Of a stretch of DNA of 19,682 bases, positions 7,603-14,545 are shown in pieces. This DNA is from Aromatoleum sp. (GTDB lineage: Bacteria > Pseudomonadota > Gammaproteobacteria > Burkholderiales > Casimicrobiaceae), in contig JAAFGU010000007.1 of the NCBI GenBank assembly GCA_010365205.1, forward strand, positions 1 to 19,682. Reading direction: 5' to 3'. Every line of letters begins with the position of its first letter. Position 1 is the first letter of the stretch. The position numbers and the translations under genes are program-made. The notes beneath the pieces were generated by a model. The model was not told the origin of the DNA. It did no database searches and saw nothing but the letters and a program-made list of their open reading frames with translations.

Positions 7603-9249
7603 GTGATTGAAGGCGTCGTACCCTTCCCGCTCGAGTACGCGACGATGTGCCGCGCCAAGGGCTATTGGCGGGACAAGGCTCTGGCGCATGAGTTCGCGGT
7701 AGTGTTCACGAACTTTGCGGACCGCGTCGCCGTCATCGATGGCGACGCGCGCTACACGTACGCCGACGTCGATCGCATCAGCGATCGTCTCGCACTGAAC
7801 CTGCTGGAGCTTGGCCTTGGGCCTCTGCAGGCCGCGGTGCTGCAACTGCCCAACGTCGCCGAATTCATCTTCCTGTATTTTGGCTTGCAGAAGATTGGCG
7901 TTATCCCGATCGCGGCGCTGGCGACTCATCGTTATGGCGAGTTGAGCCAATTCGTACGCATCGCTTCGGCCGCGTCCTGTTTCTATCCGGAAAGCCAAGG
8001 TGATTTCCAGTTCGGCCCGATGGTAAAGCGCGTTCAGGACGAATTCGGATCGCTGAAATGGCGCATCGTACTGGGCCGCGCGGGGCCGGGCGAGCATTCC
8101 CTCATGCAGCTGATCGAGCGTGAACCGACACTGCCGCATTCGGCGCTCGACGGGGTTGTGCTCGACCCGACCGATCCGGCCATCTACCAGCTCTCCGGCG
8201 GCACTACCGGCGTGCCCAAGCTCATCCCGCGCACCCATAACGACTACGCCTACAACTCCAAAACGGCGGCGTCAGTATGCGGGGTGACAGGAGACTCGGT
8301 ATTGCTGTTGGTGATTCCGATTGCGCATAACCTCGCCCTGGCCTGCCCCGGCATCCAGGGATTTTTCTTCAATGGCGGCAAGGTTGTGCTGTCCGCCAGC
8401 GCCAAACCCGAGGACATGTTCAGGTTGATCCAAAAGCATGGCGTGACCCACCTGAAGGTTGTGCCTGCGCTGCTGATCCGCCTGATCAACAGTCCGGTGA
8501 TTGGCAATTTCGACCTCTCCACGCTCAAGGTGATCCAGAGCGGCGGCCAGCGCATGCAGCCGGAGGTGCGCCTTCGTACCAAGCAGCTGATCCCGAGTGT
8601 CACCGTGCAGGAGAACTTCGGCATGTCCGAAGGGATGTTGTTCTTCGTGCGCCTCGACGATCCAGAGGAAGTGCGTCTGAAGACCTGCGGACGGCCGATC
8701 TGTCCGGATGACGAGGTGCGGCTGGTCGACGATGATGGCAGCGAAGTGGCGACTGGCGAGGTCGGTGAACTGACCTGCCGCGGCCCCTATACGATTCGGG
8801 GCTACTTGCGCGTGCCCGAGTACAACGCCAAGCAGTTCACTGCCGACGGCTTTTACTGCTCGGGCGACCTGATGCGCCTGCATCCGTCGGGAAACTACGT
8901 CGTCGAGGGACGCAAGAAAGATCTGATCAACCGCGGCGGCGAAAAGATCAGCGCCGAGGAAGTCGAGAACCTGATCCTCATGCACCCGGCCGTTCAGAAC
9001 GTCGCCTGCGTCGCAATGCCCGACCCGAACCTGGGCGAGAAGATGTGCGCGTGTGTCATCCCGCGCGACGGTCACACGCTTACGCTCAAGGAACTCGCCG
9101 CATTCCTGCACGAAAAGGAAATCGCCCGCTTCAAGCTGCCGGAGCGGCTCGAACTGATGCGCGATTTTCCCGTGTCCACCTTCGGCAAGGTGTCGAAGAA
9201 GTCGCTGGTCGAAATGGTCAGCAAGAAACTGGAAATGGAGCGCGCATGA
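7603..9249 (+). CDS. EntE/DhbE-like acyl/aryl-AMP ligase, probable CoA ligase
   Basis: A 548-residue ANL-superfamily enzyme, collinear with 2,3-dihydroxybenzoate-AMP ligases (DhbE, EntE). Motifs: LSGGTTGVPKLIPRTH (A3, from residue 197), IPIAHNLALACPG (A4), ENFGMSEGML (A5), FYCSGDLMRL (A7), LINRGGEKISAEEVEN (A8) and FGKVSKKSL with catalytic Lys529 (A10). Asn243 corresponds to the aryl-carboxylate-contacting Asn of DhbE (N235). The DhbE Ser240 position is Cys248 and the V337 position is Leu346, which I recall as the salicylate-type substitutions. No aryl carrier protein or peptide synthetase is present, so the likely reaction is formation of an acyl- or aryl-CoA for catabolism. The start is GTG 7603 with AAGGAG at 7588-7593. 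Its stop overlaps the next start (ATGA), indicating translational coupling. Confidence 0.9.
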   Translation: MIEGVVPFPLEYATMCRAKGYWRDKALAHEFAVVFTNFADRVAVIDGDARYTYADVDRISDRLALNLLELGLGPLQAAVLQLPNVAEFIFLYFGLQKIGVIPIAALATHRYGELSQFVRIASAASCFYPESQGDFQFGPMVKRVQDEFGSLKWRIVLGRAGPGEHSLMQLIEREPTLPHSALDGVVLDPTDPAIYQLSGGTTGVPKLIPRTHNDYAYNSKTAASVCGVTGDSVLLLVIPIAHNLALACPGIQGFFFNGGKVVLSASAKPEDMFRLIQKHGVTHLKVVPALLIRLINSPVIGNFDLSTLKVIQSGGQRMQPEVRLRTKQLIPSVTVQENFGMSEGMLFFVRLDDPEEVRLKTCGRPICPDDEVRLVDDDGSEVATGEVGELTCRGPYTIRGYLRVPEYNAKQFTADGFYCSGDLMRLHPSGNYVVEGRKKDLINRGGEKISAEEVENLILMHPAVQNVACVAMPDPNLGEKMCACVIPRDGHTLTLKELAAFLHEKEIARFKLPERLELMRDFPVSTFGKVSKKSLVEMVSKKLEMERA

Positions 9250-10088
9250 GAATCATCGATCTGCATTGCTATCCCGGCACGAGCGAATGGATCACGGCCC
9301 AAGGGCCCTACGTCGACGCGCTTGCCAAGTACTGGAACAAGACGTGGGCGGCCAAGCCGGAAACCGATGTGCTCGACGAGTTTGCCGGCGCCGGAGTCGA
9401 GGCGGTGTTGGTCGCGCTCGATCTGGAAACGACGATTGCAACGCCGCCCTGCACCAACGAATACGTGCATGCGATGTGGAAGCGCCACCCCAAACGCATC
9501 ATCCAGGCGTGGGGCGCCGTCGAGCCTGCGAAGGGCGAGATCGCCATTCGGCAGGCGAGAAAGGCCATCAAGGAACTCGGCTTTATCGGCCTGCACTTCC
9601 ATCCGATCATGCAGCACTTCGCGGTCAACGACCCGCGCTACTACCCGCTGTTCGAGGAACTCAGCGCGATCGGCGCCGCGGTGATGATCGACGTCGGCAC
9701 GACCGGCATGGGGGCGGGCATGCCGGGCGGCATGGGCGCACGCATCCGGCACGCGCATCCATCGGCTATCGATGACCTCGCGGCCGACTTTCCAAAGCTC
9801 AAGATCATCATGGCGCACCCGGGCTGGCCGTGGGTGGACGAAACGACGGCGGTCGCGCTGCACAAGGGCAATGTCTTCTGGGAAATGTCCGGTTGGGCGC
9901 CGAAGTATTTCCCGGGCAACCTGAAAATCGACATGCGCGCTCGTCTGCAGGACAAGATCATGTTCGGCAGCGATTACCCCAGCATGCCTTACGAGCGCAT
10001 CCTTCGCGAATGGGGCGAGTTGGGCTACAAGGATGAGGTCATGGAAAAGATCATGCACAAGAATGCGGAGCGCGTTCTCGGCCTTTAG
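9246..10088 (+). CDS. Amidohydrolase family protein 1 (possible 3-ketoacyl-CoA-cleaving hydrolase)
   Basis: A 280-residue amidohydrolase-2 fold protein. Features are MRIIDLHCYP at the N-terminus, GLHFHP (His117, His119), a Gly/Met-rich loop (GMGAGMPGGMG), MAHPGWPW (His191), EMSGWAPKYFP and FGSDYPSMPYERIL (Asp243). The canonical HxH metal motif is H7-C-Y9 here, so the second histidine is a tyrosine; the other ligands are kept. Proteins of this subtype are often named 4-hydroxyphenyl-beta-ketoacyl-CoA hydrolase after CouO of Rhodococcus coumarate catabolism, which acts with a CoA ligase and an SDR. The same three partners are encoded here. That role is inferred; an unrelated hydrolase or decarboxylase is possible. 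The start overlaps the ligase stop by 4 bases (ATGA). Confidence 0.88.
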   Translation: MRIIDLHCYPGTSEWITAQGPYVDALAKYWNKTWAAKPETDVLDEFAGAGVEAVLVALDLETTIATPPCTNEYVHAMWKRHPKRIIQAWGAVEPAKGEIAIRQARKAIKELGFIGLHFHPIMQHFAVNDPRYYPLFEELSAIGAAVMIDVGTTGMGAGMPGGMGARIRHAHPSAIDDLAADFPKLKIIMAHPGWPWVDETTAVALHKGNVFWEMSGWAPKYFPGNLKIDMRARLQDKIMFGSDYPSMPYERILREWGELGYKDEVMEKIMHKNAERVLGL

Positions 10089-10202
10089 GCGCATCCAGCG
10101 CACGCGTTCGGCGTAACGCCAGTTCAACCGCGACAAGAGACGAAGCCCGGTGCGGTGACCGACCGGAGCGCGCGTTTCGCCACGACAACGAGGATTTCGG
10201 CA

Positions 10203-11210
10203 ATGCAACGAGGTGATCTTCCCCTGGTGGTCGATTTCCACGTCCACATGCTCGTGAAGGAGGTCTTCGCGGCTTCCACCAACAAGACCGTATTCACCGG
10301 TTTCGGCGAGAGCCCGGCCGGGGCGCCACGACCGGGTGTGCAGCAACTCATGGGCAGGATGTTCGACCCCAAGGCCGAACTCGAGGACATGGATGAGCGC
10401 GGCGTTGACATCAGCGTGGTCAGCGCGAGCACCGTCCTGCAGGGGACGTCGTGGGCCGATCCGGCAACCGACCTCGAACTATGCCGGCGCTGCAACGATC
10501 AGGCGGCCGATTGGATGGAGCAGTTCCCCGACCGTTTTGTCGGCAGCTTTGTGCTGCCATTGCAGGATGTCCCACTCGCGCTCACCGAACTCGAACGAGC
10601 AGTAAAGACGCTGAAGCTGAAGGTCGGGAACATCTCGTCCAGCTACAACGGCATTTACATGGGCGACCCTCTCTTCCACTTATTCTGGGAGGCGATCAAC
10701 GAACTCGACGTGCCGGTGTGGATCCATCCCGAGGGCGTGCGCGATCCGTGGTTCCAGCGCTATGCCTTATGGAATTCGGCCGGGCAGTCGATCGAGGAAA
10801 CCAAGTGCATGACCTCGCTCGTCTACGAAGGCGTAATGACTCGATTTCCCGACCTCAAGGTCGTGGTGGCCCACGGCGGCGGCTATTTCCCGCACTACAT
10901 GGGACGCATGGACCGCAATACCCTGAACCGGCCCGATACCGTCCGCAACACCGGCGGGAGGACACCCAGCGCGTTCCTGCGCTCGTTCTACTACGACACC
11001 TGCGTTTACGATCCGCAGGTCTTGAAAGTGCTGCTGGAGCGCGTCGGCGCGGATCGGCTGGTGCTGGGCAGCGACTATCCCGTGGGCGAGAAGGATCCGG
11101 TCGGCTGGCTCCGAGAGGCAGGCGTTTCCGGGGCCGACCTCGCCATGATTGCCGGCGGCAACGCGGCCCGCATCCTTGGGCTGCCTGCGAGGGCGAGACG
11201 CGCCGCCTAA
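10203..11210 (+). CDS. Amidohydrolase family protein 2 (ACMSD-like metal-dependent decarboxylase/hydrolase)
   Basis: A 335-residue amidohydrolase-2 protein with a complete ACMSD-type metal site: H13 and H15 (DFHVHM), H175 (VWIHPEG), H224 (VVAHGGGYFPHYMGR) and D291 (LGSDYP). The spacing matches aminocarboxymuconate semialdehyde decarboxylase (H9, H11, H177, H228, D294, from memory). Relatives decarboxylate carboxymuconates or resorcylates, or hydrolyse C-C bonds. ATG 10203 is preceded by GAGGA at about 9 bases; a GTG at 10155 is possible but adds residues unlike the family. It lies 114 bases after amidohydrolase 1 on the same strand, probably in the same operon. Its TAA stop overlaps the convergent regulator stop within the four bases CTAA, so no terminator fits between them. 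Confidence 0.9.
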   Translation: MQRGDLPLVVDFHVHMLVKEVFAASTNKTVFTGFGESPAGAPRPGVQQLMGRMFDPKAELEDMDERGVDISVVSASTVLQGTSWADPATDLELCRRCNDQAADWMEQFPDRFVGSFVLPLQDVPLALTELERAVKTLKLKVGNISSSYNGIYMGDPLFHLFWEAINELDVPVWIHPEGVRDPWFQRYALWNSAGQSIEETKCMTSLVYEGVMTRFPDLKVVVAHGGGYFPHYMGRMDRNTLNRPDTVRNTGGRTPSAFLRSFYYDTCVYDPQVLKVLLERVGADRLVLGSDYPVGEKDPVGWLREAGVSGADLAMIAGGNAARILGLPARARRAA

Positions 11211-11893
11211 CGTCGCGGCGCGCGTTTGGGCGGGTCCGCCGGGGACAGCCCTTTGATTTGTAGTGCGAGCAGCCGCTTGAGGTCCGCCAGCCCCACTTCG
11301 GGGTCGGGGCGGGCACTGACGATCCAGGAACGGACTGCCGCGGAGTAAACAAAGAAGAAATGGCGCGCGATGAAGGCGGCCGGCTCCTTGGACAGGATGC
11401 GGCGCTCGCTCTGCACTGTTTGTACCAGCTGCTCGATGCCGTCGATCAGCCCCTGACGAATCTGCAGGAAGGCCTCCGCCTGCTTTCCCGTCGAGTAAAA
11501 GGTGAGTTCCTGCAGCAGGATCCGCGACAGCACCGGATTGGTGGCGAAATAACGATAGTGGAGTCGGAATACCGCGATTACCTGCTCCGCCAATGTGTCG
11601 TCGGGCTGCGGTTCACGCAATGCGGCAGCGGTCAGTGCGGCGAGTTCGTCGTTGAAAATAAGGAAGACGAGGTCGCGCTTGTCCTCGGCATAGTTGAACA
11701 GCGTGCCGATGCCGACGTGCGCCTTCTGGGCGATTTGCCTCATTGTCGCGGCCGTGTAACCGCGGCGCTTGAACAGATCGGCCGCCGCCGCGCGAATGCG
11801 CTGCCGTTTTTCGAGCTTATTCTGCTCGCGCAGGCCCACTACGCCCTTCGAGTTGGAAACGACGCGAGTTTTAGAGATGGGGCCAATTTTCAT
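11207..11893 (-). CDS. TetR/AcrR-family transcriptional regulator
   Basis: A 228-residue protein with an N-terminal TetR DNA-binding domain: KRQRIRAAAADLFKRRGYTA, then the helix-turn-helix ATMRQIAQKAHVGIGTLFNY (about residues 45-65) and AEDKRDLVFLIF. The C-terminal part is an all-helical ligand and dimerisation domain of usual size. It is convergent with amidohydrolase 2 and divergent from the D-2-hydroxyacid dehydrogenase operon, which makes it the natural candidate to bind the GAACATGTTC palindromes at 6745 and 12171 and to sense a pathway metabolite, perhaps a CoA thioester. ATG 11893 is chosen; the frame is open to 12091, but that extension is basic and unlike TetR proteins. No strong ribosome-binding site precedes the start, so it may be weakly expressed. 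Confidence 0.92.
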   Translation of the reverse strand: MKIGPISKTRVVSNSKGVVGLREQNKLEKRQRIRAAAADLFKRRGYTAATMRQIAQKAHVGIGTLFNYAEDKRDLVFLIFNDELAALTAAALREPQPDDTLAEQVIAVFRLHYRYFATNPVLSRILLQELTFYSTGKQAEAFLQIRQGLIDGIEQLVQTVQSERRILSKEPAAFIARHFFFVYSAAVRSWIVSARPDPEVGLADLKRLLALQIKGLSPADPPKRAPRR

Positions 11894-12284
11894 GTTCGCG
11901 ACGTTCGGCGCAAATCGGAGGACGACCAGAGCGGCGCGATGGGCGAGCAATTCTGAAATGCTTCGAGCGCGACGGCGGATGATACGACGAATCCGCGCGA
12001 TCAGGGATGCATTGTACTTTTTGCTGACCTGCCTGACGAAGTCAATCGCTGCGATTGTGCATTTAATTTTTTCGTATTCGCGACACGGCATCTTTGCTGC
12101 GATGCATCACGACATTGCGCCGTCAAAACAGGGTGCGTTGCTTGACAAGGCCCGATGCTGCTTATAAATTGAACATGTTCGGAAATAGTCATTCTCGCGT
12201 TGGCGGCTTTCCTCGCATTGGCCAATCCGGTCCCTTCACGTTGCACGCGCGGCTTTTATCACGCGAACACGAGATTTCGCTGCG
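11894..12284. other. 391-base divergent intergenic region (regulator / dehydrogenase operon)
   Basis: No gene is supported here. On the minus strand a candidate regulator promoter has TACAAT (complement of 12011-12016) and, 17 bases upstream, TCGTCA (complement of 12034-12039), preceded by an AT-rich tract (12060-12075). On the plus strand lies operator/promoter P2 (12140-12181). The plus-strand leader from P2 to ATG 12285 is about 105 bases, long enough for extra control, but no riboswitch class was recognised. Confidence 0.5.
12140..12181 (+). promoter_or_regulatory. Promoter/operator P2 of the dehydrogenase/TRAP operon (shared motif)
   Basis: GCTTGACAAG (12140-12149) contains TTGACA (12142-12147). 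After 23 bases comes the palindrome GAACATGTTC (12171-12180) followed by G. The -10 region is better than in P1: TATAAA at 12163-12168 (15-base spacing) or TAAATT at 12165-12170 (17-base spacing). The palindrome covers the expected transcription start. The 10-base, 23-base and 11-base geometry is identical to that at 6714-6755, with little similarity in the intervening bases or outside, as expected for conserved protein-binding sites and not for a duplicated segment. Confidence 0.8.
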
Positions 12285-13238
12285 ATGACCCAAGTGCTCG
12301 TTCTGCTAGCGATGCCGGAAAACGTCAGGATGCAGTACTACGACGGCATCAAGGCGAAGTTTCCGGAACTGACCGTCAACGTGGTAGATCATCACAGCAA
12401 GGTCGACCCGTACATCAGGTCGGCTGACATCCTGATGACGTTCGGGCCGATGATGTCCGAACACGTCCTTGAAAAGGCCGCGAATCTGAAATGGATCCAG
12501 GCGCTGGGCACCGGCGTGGACGGCATTGTCGACCGGCCCTCGCTCGGCAAGGACGTCGTCGTCACCAATCTGCACGGGGTCCACGGCGCGCCGGTCTCCG
12601 AAGCGGCGTTCATGTCCATGCTCGCGCTCAGCCGACAGTTGCCGCGCTCCGTGCGCAACCAGGCCGCGCGCCGGTGGGAACGCTTCCCCGCACGACTGCT
12701 CAAGGACAAGACCGTCGGCATTTTCGGCGTCGGCGTCATTGCCGAGGAGCTGGCCCCCAAGTGCAAAGCATTCGGCATGACGGTGGTCGGCATCTCGTCG
12801 GCAACGCGCGAGGTGCCCGGATTCGACACTGTGTACGCACGCGATGAATTGATCGAAGCAGTGCGGGACCTCGACTATCTGGTGCTGCTGACACCGTACA
12901 CACCTGCGACGCATAACAGCGTCGACGCCAAGGTGTTGGCGGCGATGAAGCCCGGCGCCTACCTCGTCAATCTTGCGCGCGGTGGCGTCGTGGATGAGGC
13001 AGCGCTTATCGATGCTTTGAAGAGCAAGCGCATTGCCGGCGCGGCACTGGACGTCTTCGCGCAGGAGCCATTGCCGGCAGAACATCCGTTCTGGGACATG
13101 GACGAGGTGATCATCACCGCGCACCAGGGTGGTTTCTGCGACGTCTACGTCGATTTTGCGCTGCCGGTGATCGAGGAGAACCTGCGCAGGTTCCTCGCCG
13201 GAGACACCGCCGGCATGACCAACCTGGTCAAGCGCTGA
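12285..13238 (+). CDS. D-isomer-specific 2-hydroxyacid dehydrogenase
   Basis: A 317-residue two-domain dehydrogenase with the catalytic triad R232 (NLARGGVVDE), E261 (VFAQEPLP) and H280 (ITAHQGG), plus LKWIQALGTGVDGI and LLTPYTPATHNSVDAKVLAAM, which are typical of the glyoxylate/hydroxypyruvate reductase-like branch. It interconverts 2-keto acids and D-2-hydroxy acids. The nucleotide-binding loop is GVGVIAEELA, with alanine in place of the third glycine of GxGxxG, and the following strand (VVGISSATR) lacks the acidic residue that favours NAD, so NADP(H) use is plausible. It is the first gene of the P2 operon. ATG 12285 has only a weak ribosome-binding site. The M24 enzyme gene follows after 32 bases. 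Confidence 0.92.
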   Translation: MTQVLVLLAMPENVRMQYYDGIKAKFPELTVNVVDHHSKVDPYIRSADILMTFGPMMSEHVLEKAANLKWIQALGTGVDGIVDRPSLGKDVVVTNLHGVHGAPVSEAAFMSMLALSRQLPRSVRNQAARRWERFPARLLKDKTVGIFGVGVIAEELAPKCKAFGMTVVGISSATREVPGFDTVYARDELIEAVRDLDYLVLLTPYTPATHNSVDAKVLAAMKPGAYLVNLARGGVVDEAALIDALKSKRIAGAALDVFAQEPLPAEHPFWDMDEVIITAHQGGFCDVYVDFALPVIEENLRRFLAGDTAGMTNLVKR

Positions 13239-13270
13239 GCTTGCCGCGACGCACCGAGGAGGACGCTGCC

Positions 13271-14473
13271 ATGGCGGAGGCCGCAGAGCGCATCAATACC
13301 CCGATCTCCACTGCGGAGCTGGAACGGCGCTGGGCGACCGTGCGCGCCGCGATGGCCGAGCAGCGCGTTGACGTGCTGCTGATGCAGGCCAACAATGATT
13401 TCATGGGTGGCTATGTCAAGTACTTCACCGATTTGCCCGCCACCAACGGCTATCCGGTTACCGTAGTCTTTCCGCGCGATGAGCGCATGACCGTGGTCGG
13501 ACAGGGGCCCGCAGGGGTGGTGCGAGAGTTGCCGCCCGAGGGAGACGGTGTGCGCCGCGGCGTCGCCAGGTTTATGGGCACGCCGAGCTACGCGTCCTGT
13601 GCCTATACGGCCGGTTACGATGCGGCACTCGCCGAGAGGGCTTTGGAGCGCTTCGCCGACGGCACCGTTGGCCTGCTCGGGACAGCGGCAATTTCATTCG
13701 CGCTGGTCGATCACCTCCGGCGCGGCAAGCTGTCGAAGGCAATGTTCATCGACGCCTCCGACCTGGTAGACCGGATCAAGGCAGTGAAAAGCGACGAGGA
13801 AATCGGCCTCATCCGCGACACTGCGCTCATGCAGGATGCCGCGATGGAAGCCGTATTCGCCGCCATCCGGCCCGGCATGACAGACTTGGAAGCCGCTGGC
13901 ATCGCGGAGCAGTTCGGGCATGGCCAAGGAAGTGAGCAGGGACTTTTCCTCTGCGCGTCGGGGCCCGTCGGCACGTCGACCTTCTTCGGCAACCGTCATC
14001 TGCAAAATCGAGTGATCCGCGCTGGCGACCATTTCACTCTGTTGATCGAAAACAGCGGCGCCGGCGGGTTCTATACCGAGATTGGCCGCACCTGCGTGCT
14101 CGGCAAGGCTTCACAGGAAATGAAAAACGAATTCGAGTTCATCCTCGAAGCGCAGAGGTTCACCCTGAGCCTCCTTAAACCTGGCGCCTCCTGCAAGGAT
14201 GCCTGGGAGACGTACAATCATTTCTTGCGCGACAACGGCAAGCCCGAGGAAAAGCGCCTGCACTGCCACGGTCAGGGCTACGACATGGTCGAGCGCCCAC
14301 TGCTGCGTTTCGACGAAACCATGCCGCTCGCGAGGAACATGGTCATGTCTGCGCATCCGTCGTACGCCACGGCGGGCACCTATAGCTGGGTTTGTGACAA
14401 TTTCCTGATTGGCGAAAGCGGAGTCGTCGAGAAGTTGCACAAACTCCCGCAAAGAATATTCGAGCTCGGTTAA
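13271..14473 (+). CDS. M24-family (creatinase/aminopeptidase P fold) enzyme with altered metal site
   Basis: A 400-residue protein with a creatinase-type N-terminal domain (residues 1 to about 150) and a pita-bread C-terminal domain starting near VDRIKAVKSDEEIGLIRDTA. The five usual dinuclear metal ligands (D, D, H, E, E) are largely replaced: E260 (LLIENSG) and E270 (FYTEIGRT) stand for the two aspartates, H333 (HCHGQGYD) is kept, H362 (MSAHPSY) replaces the first glutamate and C375 (WVCDNFLIG) the last. It is therefore unlikely to be an ordinary Xaa-Pro peptidase. It may act on a small molecule, as metal-free creatinase or DMSP lyase DddP do, though its residues match neither exactly. ATG 13271 is chosen over TTG 13241 because AGGAGG lies 8 bases upstream. 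Confidence 0.85.
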   Translation: MAEAAERINTPISTAELERRWATVRAAMAEQRVDVLLMQANNDFMGGYVKYFTDLPATNGYPVTVVFPRDERMTVVGQGPAGVVRELPPEGDGVRRGVARFMGTPSYASCAYTAGYDAALAERALERFADGTVGLLGTAAISFALVDHLRRGKLSKAMFIDASDLVDRIKAVKSDEEIGLIRDTALMQDAAMEAVFAAIRPGMTDLEAAGIAEQFGHGQGSEQGLFLCASGPVGTSTFFGNRHLQNRVIRAGDHFTLLIENSGAGGFYTEIGRTCVLGKASQEMKNEFEFILEAQRFTLSLLKPGASCKDAWETYNHFLRDNGKPEEKRLHCHGQGYDMVERPLLRFDETMPLARNMVMSAHPSYATAGTYSWVCDNFLIGESGVVEKLHKLPQRIFELG

Positions 14474-14545
14474 GGTTGGCGCAATTCGCTGACCACAGGC
14501 GCCGACCATCCCGCCCCATTTACAGAATTCAAGGAGAAAGAAATC

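Noticed and set aside
7603..9249. Siderophore biosynthesis (entE/dhbE) assignment
   Set aside because: No isochorismate synthase, carrier protein, peptide synthetase or ferric-siderophore transport gene is in the window; the neighbours are catabolic.
11894..12091. 66-residue N-terminal extension of the TetR regulator
   Set aside because: It is Arg-rich, lacks similarity to the family, and has no good ribosome-binding site; starting at ATG 11893 gives a normal length.
13271..14473. DMSP lyase DddP or creatinase assignment for the M24 protein
   Set aside because: The fold family fits, but the metal/catalytic residues do not match either enzyme as I recall them, so only the family is named.
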